A stretch of 60,830 nt of DNA from Fimenecus sp045532175 (GCA_045532175.1 JAZSFK010000029.1:1-60830); one strand, 5' to 3'. Positions 1-8,865 are shown, counted from the first letter of the stretch. The notes: generated by a model not told the origin, from the letters alone. Made by a program: numbers and translations.

Positions 1-1319
1 TTCATACCTGTGATGTCTTCAGGAGATGTTTCAAGACGAACAAGAACAACCTTTTCGCCTCTTTCGTTCCATTCAACAGCATCTTCAGCTGTGAATACAA
101 CTTTACCGCAAGCAGCACCAGGAGATGCACCAAGACCCTTACCTGCAGGAGCAGCAGCTTTAAGAGCTTTTGCATCAAACTGTGGGTGGAGAAGTGTATC
201 AAGGTTTCTTGGGTCAATCATAGCAACTGCTTTCTTCTCGTCAATCATACCTTCGTCAACGAGGTCACAAGCAATCTTAAGAGCAGCCTTAGCTGTTCTC
301 TTACCGTTTCTTGTCTGAAGCATATAGAGTTTACCAGCCTCAACTGTAAATTCCATATCCTGCATATCTCTGTAGTGGTCTTCAAGAATGCCACATACTC
401 TTACGAAATCAGCGTATGCTTCAGGGAACTTTTCAGCCATCTGTGCGATTGGCATTGGAGTTCTAACACCGGCAACAACGTCTTCACCCTGTGCATTTAC
501 AAGGAATTCACCCATAAGACCTTTTTCACCTGTAGCAGGGTCACGTGTGAAAGCAACACCAGTACCGCAATCGTCACCCATGTTACCGAAAGCCATAGCC
601 TGAACGTTAACAGCTGTACCCCATGAGTAAGGGATATCGTTGTCACGACGGTAAACGTTTGCACGAGGGTTGTCCCATGAACGGAAAACTGCTTCAACAG
701 CACCCATAAGCTGTTCTCTTGGGTCTGATGGGAAGTCTTTACCAATCTTTGACTTGTATTCAGCTTTGAACTGATTTGCAAGCTCTTTAAGGTCATCAGC
801 TGTAAGCTCAACGTCCTGAGTTACGCCTCTGTCTTCCTTCATTTTGTCGATAAGCTCTTCAAAGTACTTCTTACCAACTTCCATAACAACGTCAGAATAC
901 ATCTGGATAAATCTTCTGTAGCAGTCGTATGCCCAACGAGCATTACCTGACTTAGCTGCCATAACTTCAACAACTTCTTCGTTAAGACCGAGGTTGAGGA
1001 TTGTGTCCATCATACCTGGCATTGAAGCACGAGCACCTGAACGAACTGAAACAAGGAGTGGGTTATTTGTATCACCGAATTTTTTACCGGTGATTTCTTC
1101 CATCTTGTCGATGTACTCCATAATTTCTGCCTGAATGTCATCATTGATTTTTCTGCCATCCTCATAGTACTGTGTACAAGCTTCTGTTGTAACTGTGAAG
1201 CCCTGAGGAACTGGGAGACCGAGACTTGTCATCTCTGCAAGGTTAGCGCCTTTACCGCCAAGGAGTTCACGCATTGTAGCGTTACCCTCTTTGAAAAGGT
1301 AAACAAACTTTTTGCTCAT
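1..1319 (-). CDS. ppdK: Pyruvate, phosphate dikinase, N-terminal part (cut by window edge)
   Basis: The enzyme interconverts pyruvate + ATP + Pi and PEP + AMP + PPi; in anaerobes it usually works in glycolysis or anaplerosis in the cytoplasm. About 439 residues are visible. The start has the family ATP-grasp opening GGKGANLAEMTSLGLPVPQG, followed by SVRSGARASMPGMMDTILNL and the LYMLQTRNGKRT segment. The visible part ends at ETSPEDITGM, where the swivelling phospho-histidine domain begins, so the catalytic His lies beyond position 1. The ATG at 1319 follows a GGAGGTATAAAA ribosome binding site. The gene is divergent from the GH89 gene. Identification is secure; the 3' end is missing only because the window stops. 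Confidence 0.95.
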   Translation of the reverse strand, partial: MSKKFVYLFKEGNATMRELLGGKGANLAEMTSLGLPVPQGFTVTTEACTQYYEDGRKINDDIQAEIMEYIDKMEEITGKKFGDTNNPLLVSVRSGARASMPGMMDTILNLGLNEEVVEVMAAKSGNARWAYDCYRRFIQMYSDVVMEVGKKYFEELIDKMKEDRGVTQDVELTADDLKELANQFKAEYKSKIGKDFPSDPREQLMGAVEAVFRSWDNPRANVYRRDNDIPYSWGTAVNVQAMAFGNMGDDCGTGVAFTRDPATGEKGLMGEFLVNAQGEDVVAGVRTPMPIAQMAEKFPEAYADFVRVCGILEDHYRDMQDMEFTVEAGKLYMLQTRNGKRTAKAALKIACDLVDEGMIDEKKAVAMIDPRNLDTLLHPQFDAKALKAAAPAGKGLGASPGAACGKVVFTAEDAVEWNERGEKVVLVRLETSPEDITGM

Positions 1320-1393
1320 TTTTATACCTCCAAAAAATTATTAACATAGTAATGTAAATGCATCTTAACGCACTGACACATTTAACCTTATAA

Positions 1394-1422
1394 ATTGTAT
1401 CAAAAAAAGATTTTATTTTCAA
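1394..1422 (-). promoter_or_regulatory. Sigma-A type promoter of ppdK
   Basis: The minus strand reads TTGAAA (1417-1422), a 17-bp spacer, then TACAAT (1394-1399). It lies about 75 bp upstream of the ppdK ATG. Confidence 0.6.
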
Positions 1423-1493
1423 TAGTTTTTCCCTATTTTTTTCCACCATTCGTATTTTGTTTGCATATCAACAAAAATAGTCCTTTTTCGCAA

Positions 1494-1522
1494 TGGACTT
1501 TTGGTATTTTTTGTGATATATT
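1494..1522 (+). promoter_or_regulatory. Possible promoter of the GH89 gene
   Basis: TGGACT (1494-1499), a 17-bp spacer, TATATT (1517-1522). The start codon follows 30 bp later. The rest of the 230-bp divergent spacer (1320-1551) is AT-rich with no other clear signal. Confidence 0.45.
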
Positions 1523-1551
1523 TTATTTAATATTAAATTTAAGGTGATACT

Positions 1552-4050
1552 TTGGAACTTTTAAATTATGAAATTCTTAACGCAAGTGGCGAAGCCAATA
1601 AAAATACAATGCCGATGTTCGTTTTTGACAATTATCCCTGCTTTATAGACCTTGCTTTTCCAAAAAGCATGAGTGTCCACGATGTAGTTGTGGTTTTTCC
1701 TGAAAAAGTTGATGTTGAATACACAGTTTTTTCCAGTCTAGACGGTGTGAATTTTTACAAAAAAGGTAAAAGTGCTAAAATCGCAAGATACCTTCGTATT
1801 TTCGTAAAATATTATGGCGGAGAAAAAGTAACTGTCAACAACATTGAAGTTTTGGGTGAGGATTGTAAATTCCCGTCTAAAAAAGCTACATTCCACGAGC
1901 CTGAGGTTTTTGAAAATTCAGAGTTTTCAAAAGAAATTACGGACGAGGACATTCTCGATGACGTAAGAGGAATTATCTCAAGAACAATAGGTGAAAATTA
2001 TGTAGAACAGTTTGAATTGCGTCTTGATAAACAGCTTAAGGAGGACTATTTCTCCGTTGCGAGTTTACGAGGAAAAATCGCCCTTACATCCAATAGTGGT
2101 ATAGGACTTGCATCCGCTTTCAACTGTTATCTCAAAGAGGTTTGTAACTGTCATATTTCAAGATTTGGCAATCAGGTTAAATTGCCGAAGACCCTACCTG
2201 CTGTAAGCAATAAAATCGACCGTTCAACTACCTTTAAATACAGATATGCATACAACTACTGCACACATTCCTATTCAATGGCTTTTTGGACAGAAGAACA
2301 ATGGCAAAAGGAAATTGATTTTCTTGCTATGAACGGTGTTAATCTTGTCCTTGACATTCTGGGAATGGAAGAGGTTTACAGAAGATTTTTGACTAAGCTC
2401 GGCTATCGTCACCGTGAAATCAAGAATTTTCTTGTCGGTCCCTCCTACTATGCTTGGTTTTATATGAGTAATATCTGCAATATTGGCGGACCAATTCACG
2501 ATGACTTTTTCTTTGAAAAATGCTATATGGCACGAAAAAATCACCGACGTATGCAAACCCTCGGAATGAATGTTGTTTTACAGGCTTATACAGGTATAGT
2601 ACCACGTGACATTCAAAAAAAGGACAGAGATGTTCCGGTTATTGAGCAAGGCAAATGGAAAGGCATTGAACGTCCTTTAATCATTCGCCCTGACAGTGTC
2701 AAGTACGTTAAATATGCTCAGCTTTTCTACGAATGTCAAAAAGAGGTTTTTGGTGACATTACTCATTTCTATGCCGGTGATGTTTGTCACGAAGGCGGAA
2801 AGCTTGATAAAGGTACAGCAAAAGACAGCTATAAAAACGTTATGGAGAGTATGCTTTCCTTTGATAAGGATGCTATGTGGGTTGTTCAATGCTGGGCACT
2901 TAATCCCAACAAGGTTTTCACAAAATCCGTAAAACCTTATCGTGATAATCACATTTTAATGCTTGACCTTAACACGGAAAAAATCAGTCACAACGCAAAT
3001 AATTTCAGCCGTCTTGCAAAATACGGAAATGTGCTTTGCGGATTACTTAACAACTTTGGCGGACGCCACGGAATTTACGGGAATGTCAACGAAATCCCGA
3101 AGATGGTTAAAGCCGCTTCAGAAAGACCTAATTTCAAGGGTATTGCCTTGACAAGCGAAAGTACAAATGTAAATCCCATTGTAACTGATATTTTCTTTTC
3201 AACCATTTGGGAAAACATTGAAGACGTTAACAAATGGGCAAAGAAATATGCCAAGAGAAGATATGGGAAAGAGAATGAACATATCAGCGAAAGTATGGAA
3301 ATTCTCTTAAAAACCGCCTATGGCAGCGACAACGGACCTTTAAGTTTCGGTGCAACTGAAACAATGGGTTGTCGCCGTCCCCTTGACCCTGAAACCAAGA
3401 TGTTTACTGCTCGTGGTACAGTTAAAATTCCTTATTCTCAGGACGAATTTGACAAAGCTGTTTCATTATTCCTTAAGGACTTTGATAAATTCAAGGATAA
3501 CGAGTGTTACATTTATGATGCTGTTGATTTATTAAGACAATCGATTTCAAACAAAATGACTCCCCTTGTTAAAAAGACCGTATCCGCATATAAGAGCAAG
3601 GATTATCTTGTTAGTGTTGAATATGGCAACAAGCTTTTGTCACTTTTAGACACCCTTGACAGAGTTTTACTCAACAGCAGGGATTTCACCTTTGCATCCT
3701 ACATTGAGCCTGCCGAGGAATATTCGGACAAGCTTGATGATTTCACAAAAGAGCTTTATATGATAAATGCAAAGGCACTTATTACCACCTGGTATTGCAG
3801 ACTTTTATCCGACGACGGTAATCTCCACGACTATGCACACCGTCAGTTAGGTGACCTTGTAAGTTCCTTCCATAAAATGCGTTGGGAGAAATTTTTGGAG
3901 CAGGTAAAAGCAGAAATGGATGGTGGAAAGCCACAGGGAATTGACTGGTTTAAGGTTGAATGGGACTGGGTATTAAGGGATACAAAATACTCCAAAAAAG
4001 TTCGTGATGACAGTTTGAAAGCACTTGGTAAACAGATACTTGATAAATAA
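1552..4050 (+). CDS. GH89 alpha-N-acetylglucosaminidase (NAGLU-like), cytoplasmic
   Basis: This is an 832-residue member of the NAGLU family, which removes terminal alpha-linked GlcNAc from glycans. The N-terminal ~110 residues look like a beta-sandwich module. Next come the NAGLU N-domain and the TIM barrel with the hallmark YRYAYNYCTHSYSMAFWTEE (around residue 230). Two glutamates match the known catalytic pair: E414 in CHEGG and E536 in LTSESTNVNPIV. The C-terminal third is the helical NAGLU domain. The TTG start follows AAGGTGAT at good spacing. There is no signal peptide or membrane segment, so the substrate is probably an imported oligosaccharide. No transporter lies next to it. The exact glycan is unknown. 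Confidence 0.85.
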   Translation: MELLNYEILNASGEANKNTMPMFVFDNYPCFIDLAFPKSMSVHDVVVVFPEKVDVEYTVFSSLDGVNFYKKGKSAKIARYLRIFVKYYGGEKVTVNNIEVLGEDCKFPSKKATFHEPEVFENSEFSKEITDEDILDDVRGIISRTIGENYVEQFELRLDKQLKEDYFSVASLRGKIALTSNSGIGLASAFNCYLKEVCNCHISRFGNQVKLPKTLPAVSNKIDRSTTFKYRYAYNYCTHSYSMAFWTEEQWQKEIDFLAMNGVNLVLDILGMEEVYRRFLTKLGYRHREIKNFLVGPSYYAWFYMSNICNIGGPIHDDFFFEKCYMARKNHRRMQTLGMNVVLQAYTGIVPRDIQKKDRDVPVIEQGKWKGIERPLIIRPDSVKYVKYAQLFYECQKEVFGDITHFYAGDVCHEGGKLDKGTAKDSYKNVMESMLSFDKDAMWVVQCWALNPNKVFTKSVKPYRDNHILMLDLNTEKISHNANNFSRLAKYGNVLCGLLNNFGGRHGIYGNVNEIPKMVKAASERPNFKGIALTSESTNVNPIVTDIFFSTIWENIEDVNKWAKKYAKRRYGKENEHISESMEILLKTAYGSDNGPLSFGATETMGCRRPLDPETKMFTARGTVKIPYSQDEFDKAVSLFLKDFDKFKDNECYIYDAVDLLRQSISNKMTPLVKKTVSAYKSKDYLVSVEYGNKLLSLLDTLDRVLLNSRDFTFASYIEPAEEYSDKLDDFTKELYMINAKALITTWYCRLLSDDGNLHDYAHRQLGDLVSSFHKMRWEKFLEQVKAEMDGGKPQGIDWFKVEWDWVLRDTKYSKKVRDDSLKALGKQILDK

Positions 4051-4055
4051 AACGA

Positions 4056-4090
4056 AGAGTACGGAATTTTTAATTTCCGTACTCTTTTTT
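4056..4090. terminator. Terminator between GH89 and aldolase genes
   Basis: Perfect stem GAGTACGGAA / TTCCGTACTC around an AT loop. A run of T follows on the plus strand and a T-rich stretch on the minus strand, so it can serve both converging genes. Confidence 0.85.
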
Positions 4091-4107
4091 ACTGCTTACC
4101 TCATCGT

Positions 4108-5079
4108 TTAATAATTATCAAGAAGCTCTTTATAAAATTCGGTGTAATCGTTACGTTTTTTATCTGTAAAATTGATTGCCTCTCTCGGATGACGGTTAAG
4201 CTGGCCTGTAAACATATATTGAAGGTCATAACCCCAGACAACACCTGATTCTTTCAAAGGAATCATATATTTTTCAATAAATCTTAAAAGGCTGTAAATA
4301 CTGTATTTCGGATTTTTAAGGAAGCCGAGCATAAGCTCCATAGCACAGTTACCTGCTCCTCTGCCCATAGCAAGTGCAGTTGCATCCACATAGGATACAC
4401 CGTAAGAAAGAGTTTCAATGGTATTTGCAAAAGCAAGGTTTTGATTGTTATGACCGTGGAATCCTATTTGCTTACCGTATTTTTCGCCGTATTCAAGATA
4501 TTTCTTTGCAAGTTCAGCAGCATTTTCAGGGAAAAGTGAACCATAACTGTCAACAAGATAGATTACATCAACCTTTGATTCACCAAGCATTTCAAGTGCA
4601 TCGTCTATCTGGTTAAAGCTTGCCTGTGAAATCGCCATAATATTACAGGTGGTTTCATATCCGAGTTCATTAAAATAGTTAATCATCTCAATGGCCGAAG
4701 GAATCTGATGAATATAACAGGCTACACGGACCATATCAATAACGCTGTCCTTTTTCGGTATGAAATCGGTTTTATAATCACAACGTCCAACGTCCGCCAT
4801 AACTGCAATTTTCATATCGGAAACATTCTCGCCGACGATGGCACGAATATCCTCTTCCCTGCAGAATTTCCACTTACCGTGTTCTTCCTCGTTAAAGATA
4901 TTTCTGCTTGCACGGTAGCCAAATTCCATATAATCAACACCGCACTTTATATTTGCCTTATAAAGTTCACGGACAAATTCATCGGAAAATTCAAAATTAT
5001 TACAAAGTCCGCCGTCACGAATAGTTGCATCCAACAATCTGATGTCGTGACGTACACTCATTAAATTACCTTTTCTCAT
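4108..5079 (-). CDS. DRE-TIM aldolase/metallolyase family protein
   Basis: The fold is that of HMG-CoA lyase and 4-hydroxy-2-oxovalerate aldolase, in which a TIM barrel holds a divalent metal for retro-aldol or Claisen chemistry. The metal-binding opening reads LLDATIRDGG (family form D-x-T-L-R-D-G), and the late metal motif reads IGFHGHNNQNLA. A longer reading frame reaches 5274, but it runs through the terminator of the gene behind and through a perfect promoter. The ATG at 5079 (GAGGCGAAAACA-ATG) is therefore chosen; an ATG at 5061 is possible. It is about 323 residues. Substrate unknown; similar proteins are annotated only as aldolase catalytic domain proteins. Confidence 0.75.
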   Translation of the reverse strand: MRKGNLMSVRHDIRLLDATIRDGGLCNNFEFSDEFVRELYKANIKCGVDYMEFGYRASRNIFNEEEHGKWKFCREEDIRAIVGENVSDMKIAVMADVGRCDYKTDFIPKKDSVIDMVRVACYIHQIPSAIEMINYFNELGYETTCNIMAISQASFNQIDDALEMLGESKVDVIYLVDSYGSLFPENAAELAKKYLEYGEKYGKQIGFHGHNNQNLAFANTIETLSYGVSYVDATALAMGRGAGNCAMELMLGFLKNPKYSIYSLLRFIEKYMIPLKESGVVWGYDLQYMFTGQLNRHPREAINFTDKKRNDYTEFYKELLDNY

Positions 5080-5117
5080 TGTTTTCGCCTCATTTTTAAT
5101 CGTTTTCGTTCGCTTTA

Positions 5118-5174
5118 ACACTTTAAAGTTTTTAAGTGTGAATGTATTATACTTCTCGTTTCGAGTTTTGTCAA
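5118..5174 (-). promoter_or_regulatory. Consensus promoter with two palindromes, aldolase gene
   Basis: Minus strand: TTGACA (5169-5174), exactly 17 bp, TATAAT (5146-5151), a perfect sigma-A consensus. The spacer holds the palindrome CTCGAAACGAG (5155-5165). A second inverted repeat ACACTT/AAGTGT (5118-5139) starts at the expected transcription start. Both are plausible operator sites. Confidence 0.75.
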
Positions 5175-5215
5175 CATTTCTTTCCGTGTTTTTCTCGATT
5201 TTAACAAAAAAACAA

Positions 5216-5243
5216 TAAAAGGAGTTTCGTTTCCGAAACTCCT
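5216..5243 (-). terminator. Terminator of the CdaR-like regulator gene
   Basis: Stem GGAGTTTCG / CGAAACTCC with a short loop, followed on the minus strand by TTTTATTGTTTTTTT. It lies just after the regulator's stop codon. Confidence 0.85.
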
Positions 5244-5248
5244 TGCTT

Positions 5249-6334
5249 TTAATATTTAATCGGATTAGCATCAAGGTACTTCTTAACCATCAATGCTACC
5301 TTAAACACGATTGCATCGTCAAACTCACGAAGGTCAAGTCCTGTAAGCTTCTTGATTTTTTCAAGACGATAAACAAGGGTGTTTCTGTGCACAAATAATT
5401 TTCTTGATGTTTCAGAAACATTAAGGTTATTCTCAAAGAATTTCTGAATTGTGAAAAGAGTTTCGTGGTCAAGGCTTTCAATTGAACCGCGTTTAAAAAT
5501 TTCACGAAGGAACATTTCGCAAAGTGTTGTAGGAAGCTGATAAATAAGTCTTGCAATACCGAGATTATCGTAGCTGACAATAGTTTTTTCCGTGTCAAAC
5601 ACTTTACCAACCTCAAGAGAAACCTGAGCCTCTCTGAATGAACGAGCCAAATCCTTAATGCTGTCAATTGTTGTACCGATACCAACAAGAACATGAGTAT
5701 AATACTCTGTACCTAATGAGTCAGCAATTGAACGGGCAAGTTTCTCCAAATCCTTTGTTTCAACATTGCTCTTAACCTCTTTAACAAGGGCAATATCAGT
5801 ATCGTTGATATTGATTACGAAATCCTTTGACTTATCCGGGAACAAGTCCTGAATAACATCAAATACAGAAACGTCGTTCTTTTCTGTAATTCTGATAAGA
5901 AGAACTACGCGTGTTGCATCGTTGTTGAAATGAAGTTCTCTTGCTTTAATATAAATATCGCCGGGAAGAATATTATCAAGAATAACGTTCTTAACAAAGT
6001 TACCACGGTCATATTTTTCGTCATAAAACTGCTTGATTGATGAAAGTGAAACCGCGAGAACAGAAACATATCTGTCTGCAATTTCATCGTCACCCTCTAC
6101 GAATACTGAATACTCAGGGTGCATATTACTGCCGAACACCTTATATGTGTAACCGTCTATAACAATATTCTCACCGCTTGCGAAAACATCGGCAACAGCA
6201 CTTGATTGTACCTCACCAATACGTCCTAATTCACTGCAAGAAATAACAGTACCTGTTTCATCTATAACGCCAAAGCTTCTTTCAATGACTTCTGTCATCT
6301 GATGAACAATTCCCTGGAACAATCTGTTTGACAT
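5249..6334 (-). CDS. CdaR/PucR family transcriptional regulator
   Basis: 361 residues. The N-terminal ~130 resemble the putative sugar-diacid recognition domain of CdaR, the middle is a GGDEF-like region, and the C-terminal ~65 form the PucR-type helix-turn-helix (FFENNLNVSETSRKLFVHRN, then TLVYRLEKIKKLTGLD). Family members respond to small carboxylic acids or nucleobases and usually activate nearby genes. Candidate targets are the downstream aldolase gene, which has its own palindrome-bearing promoter, and the regulator itself. The ATG at 6334 follows AAAGGTGGTATAACC. Effector unknown. Confidence 0.8.
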   Translation of the reverse strand: MSNRLFQGIVHQMTEVIERSFGVIDETGTVISCSELGRIGEVQSSAVADVFASGENIVIDGYTYKVFGSNMHPEYSVFVEGDDEIADRYVSVLAVSLSSIKQFYDEKYDRGNFVKNVILDNILPGDIYIKARELHFNNDATRVVLLIRITEKNDVSVFDVIQDLFPDKSKDFVININDTDIALVKEVKSNVETKDLEKLARSIADSLGTEYYTHVLVGIGTTIDSIKDLARSFREAQVSLEVGKVFDTEKTIVSYDNLGIARLIYQLPTTLCEMFLREIFKRGSIESLDHETLFTIQKFFENNLNVSETSRKLFVHRNTLVYRLEKIKKLTGLDLREFDDAIVFKVALMVKKYLDANPIKY

Positions 6335-6378
6335 GGTTATACCACCTTTTATACAAATTCACCATTAAGATACTATGT

Positions 6379-6413
6379 ATTTTACACAATAAAATCGGTT
6401 TTGGCAAGTGAAA
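6379..6413 (-). promoter_or_regulatory. Promoter of the CdaR-like gene
   Basis: The minus strand reads TTGCCA, a 17-bp spacer, TAAAAT, about 45-75 bp upstream of the ATG. The remaining spacer to 6534 is AT-rich with no other feature seen. Confidence 0.55.
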
Positions 6414-6534
6414 TTTAAATCTTTTTTATTTTTTTCAATCAAAATATACAAAAATCCACAGAAAATTTGTTCATTCCACGCATTTTAGTTATTTTTTAAC
6501 TGTGATTTCCTTTGTTCAAAATGACTAAACATTT

Positions 6535-7248
6535 TCATCTTTTCCGAATTAAATCCAATTCTTCAAGGGAAATTTCACGACATTCGCCGGGTTTTAATGT
6601 GCTATCCAATTCCAGATTACCCATTTTTGAACGGTGTAACGACACCACTTTATTTCCCGCTGCCGCAAACATTCTTTTGACCTGATGGTATTTTCCTTCA
6701 CAAATCATTATTTTGACAAGAGGATTATCCCCTGTCTTGATAATTTCCACCTTTGCTTCTTTTAAAACAGTACCGTCACCCAATGTAATTCCGTTTTCAA
6801 GCAAGTTAATATCACTTTCGCTTAAATCGTGTTCCAGACCTGCGATATATGTTTTAAATATATGATTTTTGGGTGAGAGAATTTGATGAGCAAAATCACC
6901 GTCATCGGTAATAAGTACAAAGCCGGTGGTATCCTTGTCCAATCTGCCTGCAGGAAAAAGCCCTTTGCGGTAAAGGGCATCGGGCACCAAATCCACCACT
7001 GTTTCATCATCCTTGCTGTCACTTGCAGAGATAATTCCCTGTGGCTTATTCATCATAATATATATGTGTTTTTTAAGGGTAACTGTATCCCCGTTCACGG
7101 TTACTGTATCAACATTTTCATCAATCTTCAAAGAACTGTCCTTTACAACTATTCCGTTAACGCCAACAAGACCCTTTTTTATTAAATCCTTTACTTCGCG
7201 TCGGGACAGTGTCCCTTGGGAAGCAAGTATTTTATCAAGTCTTTCCAT
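6535..7248 (-). CDS. RsuA/RluF-family rRNA pseudouridine synthase
   Basis: About 237 residues. An N-terminal S4 RNA-binding domain (MERLDKILASQGTLSRREVK) precedes the pseudouridine synthase domain, whose catalytic motif is GRLDKDTTG with the active Asp. The C-terminal GKYHQVKRMFAAAGN stretch is typical of the small-subunit RsuA group. It isomerises one uridine in rRNA; 16S is most likely but the exact position cannot be read here. The ATG at 7248 with GGAAGG upstream is preferred over an upstream start that would lie inside the preceding gene. It follows the DUF4830 gene with a 13-base gap, so the two are probably co-transcribed. Confidence 0.85.
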   Translation of the reverse strand: MERLDKILASQGTLSRREVKDLIKKGLVGVNGIVVKDSSLKIDENVDTVTVNGDTVTLKKHIYIMMNKPQGIISASDSKDDETVVDLVPDALYRKGLFPAGRLDKDTTGFVLITDDGDFAHQILSPKNHIFKTYIAGLEHDLSESDINLLENGITLGDGTVLKEAKVEIIKTGDNPLVKIMICEGKYHQVKRMFAAAGNKVVSLHRSKMGNLELDSTLKPGECREISLEELDLIRKR

Positions 7249-7261
7249 TAAAACCTTCCGT

Positions 7262-7732
7262 TCAGGGCTTTGAAAATCCGTGCATAAAGCCGTCAATTTC
7301 CACGGAGCACACATCTCCTCCGATAATTACATCATCATACACCAAAACATTTATATGTATGCAACCCTTATTTTCATAACCCTCATAATTTTTAACACGA
7401 TACGTCCATTGTTTTGCACGCTGACCTGCATATTCTGCAAGGTTAAAGCCCTGTTCCTTCTGAATATCATTATATGCAGAATAAGTATCGTCAAACTCCT
7501 CAGGAATTATAACCTCTTTGATTTCAACGGGTTCTTCCTCTACCTCCCAACCAAACTGAGAAATAAAGGTCATTCGTTCCTCGTGGGTTGATGCCGCGAG
7601 GTTTATCTCATTCCCCTTGGCAGTCTGTTCACTTTCACGTGACAAAACAAAAAGCGAAATAACAGTCATCACAACAAATGCACCTAATAATGCAACCTTT
7701 ATATGCTTTGACTGAACTGAATATACAAACAT
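7262..7732 (-). CDS. Membrane-anchored DUF4830-like protein
   Basis: About 156 residues with one N-terminal transmembrane helix (VALLGAFVVMTVISLFVL) and an extracellular domain. The pattern FGWEVEEEPVE, IPEEFDDTYSAYNDIQKEQG, LAEYAGQRAKQWTYRVKNYE and IGGDVCSVEIDGFMHGF matches my recollection of the DUF4830 family in gut Clostridia. Function unknown. ATG 7732 is chosen because GAGGTG sits at the right distance; an ATG at 7753 lies inside a hairpin. It is co-directional with the pseudouridine synthase gene. Confidence 0.65.
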   Translation of the reverse strand: MFVYSVQSKHIKVALLGAFVVMTVISLFVLSRESEQTAKGNEINLAASTHEERMTFISQFGWEVEEEPVEIKEVIIPEEFDDTYSAYNDIQKEQGFNLAEYAGQRAKQWTYRVKNYEGYENKGCIHINVLVYDDVIIGGDVCSVEIDGFMHGFSKP

Positions 7733-7737
7733 ATACA

Positions 7738-7781
7738 AACACCTCGAACACATTTTATATATAAATATGCTGCGAGGTGTT
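7738..7781 (-). promoter_or_regulatory. Hairpin that covers the DUF4830 ribosome binding site
   Basis: Inverted repeat AACACCTCG / CGAGGTGTT (9 bp, perfect) with a 26-base AT loop. The 3' arm contains the GAGGTG ribosome binding site of the gene starting at 7732, so folding would hide it. It could instead belong to weak termination after the gene ending at 7841. Confidence 0.45.
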
Positions 7782-7840
7782 AAAATATAATATTATAATT
7801 TATATATTACTTTGATAAGACTACATAAATATAAGGATAT

Positions 7841-8374
7841 TTATTCGTCGATTCTCTTTGTCTGAGATGCAGCACGAAGATGCTGACGTGCACGACGAAT
7901 TTCGTTGACTGAGTTTGTAAGAGTTTCGTCAGCAATTGCAACGATATTTTCAACATATTCACTTGCACTTGTACGCATATCATTTGACCAAGCTCTTGCC
8001 TGTTCTGTAAGCTCAGTTGCAGATGCTCTTGCCTGTTCAACAATTTCATTTGCAGTCTGTCTTGCCTGTTGAATAATCTCCTCAGCCTGAATTTCTGCTC
8101 CTCTTGTAATTTCGTCTTCAGAAATAATTTCCTTTGCACGAAGATGTGCTTTTTCGATAATCTTGTCAGCATTATCCTGTGCACCTGTGAGGATTTCTTT
8201 TCTTTCTGAAGCGATTTTTCTTGCCTGCATAAGTTCTTCCGGCATATTGAGTCTTATATCCTCAATTGCTGTTTTAATTGCAGTTGCATCAACCAAAAGG
8301 TTTGAAGTAAACGGAACTGATTTTCCCTCTTCAAGTATTGATTCAATCTCTTCAAGTAAGCTTTCTATTGTCAT
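7841..8374 (-). CDS. Coiled-coil protein resembling ATPase subunit H/E stalk proteins
   Basis: 177 residues, almost entirely charged alpha-helix from residue 45 on, with repeated Ala/Glu/Gln heptads (EEIIQQARQTANEIVEQARA). Such proteins downstream of coaD in Clostridia are usually called vacuolar-type ATPase subunit H or DivIVA-like, but no ATPase genes are nearby, so that role is doubtful. The ATG overlaps the coaD stop as ATGA, indicating translational coupling. Cell-division or envelope scaffolding is only a guess. Confidence 0.6.
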   Translation of the reverse strand: MTIESLLEEIESILEEGKSVPFTSNLLVDATAIKTAIEDIRLNMPEELMQARKIASERKEILTGAQDNADKIIEKAHLRAKEIISEDEITRGAEIQAEEIIQQARQTANEIVEQARASATELTEQARAWSNDMRTSASEYVENIVAIADETLTNSVNEIRRARQHLRAASQTKRIDE

Positions 8375-8865
8375 TTGCTCACACCTCTCCTAATTCTTTT
8401 AACTATATCATCACGAATTTCGTGAGGAACAAAATCACTGATGTCCCCACCTAATTCGCAAATTTGCTTAACTGCACTTGAACTGAGATACAAGTTTTCA
8501 ACTCTTGTATTTATGAAAACTGTTTCAAGCTGACTGTTGAGTTTTTTGTTCATCTGTGCCTGTTGAAATTCATATTCAAAGTCTGATACGGCACGAAGTC
8601 CCTTGACAACGGCAACTGCACCTTTTTCCCTTGCATATTCAGCAAGCAAGCCTTCGTATGTATCAACCTCAACATTGGTAAAATCCTTTGTACAACGTCT
8701 TATAAGGTCGGCTCTTTCTTCAGGTGTGAAGCAAAAATTCTTCTTTGACGGGTTTTTCATAACCACCACAATCACCTTGTCAAAAAGCGCCGAACTACGG
8801 CTGATAATATCAAGATGGCCATTTGTAACGGGGTCAAAGCTACCCGGACAAATTACTGTTTTCAT
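8371..8865 (-). CDS. coaD: Phosphopantetheine adenylyltransferase
   Basis: Transfers AMP from ATP to 4'-phosphopantetheine, the fourth step of coenzyme A synthesis. It is about 164 residues, normal for the family. The N-terminus MKTVICPGSFDPVTNGHLDI holds the TxGH nucleotide-transferase motif, and the C-terminal YLSSSAVKQICELGGDISDF contains the second ATP motif. The ATG at 8865 is the family-typical start; an in-frame GTG at 8874 also exists. It overlaps the end of rsmD, forming an rsmD-coaD-coiled-coil operon as in many Firmicutes. Confidence 0.95.
   Translation of the reverse strand: MKTVICPGSFDPVTNGHLDIISRSSALFDKVIVVVMKNPSKKNFCFTPEERADLIRRCTKDFTNVEVDTYEGLLAEYAREKGAVAVVKGLRAVSDFEYEFQQAQMNKKLNSQLETVFINTRVENLYLSSSAVKQICELGGDISDFVPHEIRDDIVKRIRRGVSK

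Noticed and set aside
186..626. Plus-strand frame of 146 codons at the left edge
   Set aside because: Lies wholly within ppdK on the other strand; a shadow of its codon bias.
5080..5274. N-terminal extension of the aldolase to 5274
   Set aside because: The extension runs across the terminator of the previous gene and a perfect sigma-A promoter. It is rich in Lys and Asn with no conserved sequence.
7807..8184. 125-codon frame overlapping the coiled-coil gene
   Set aside because: Same strand, other frame. The Gln/Leu-rich product comes from reading the repetitive coiled-coil codons out of frame.
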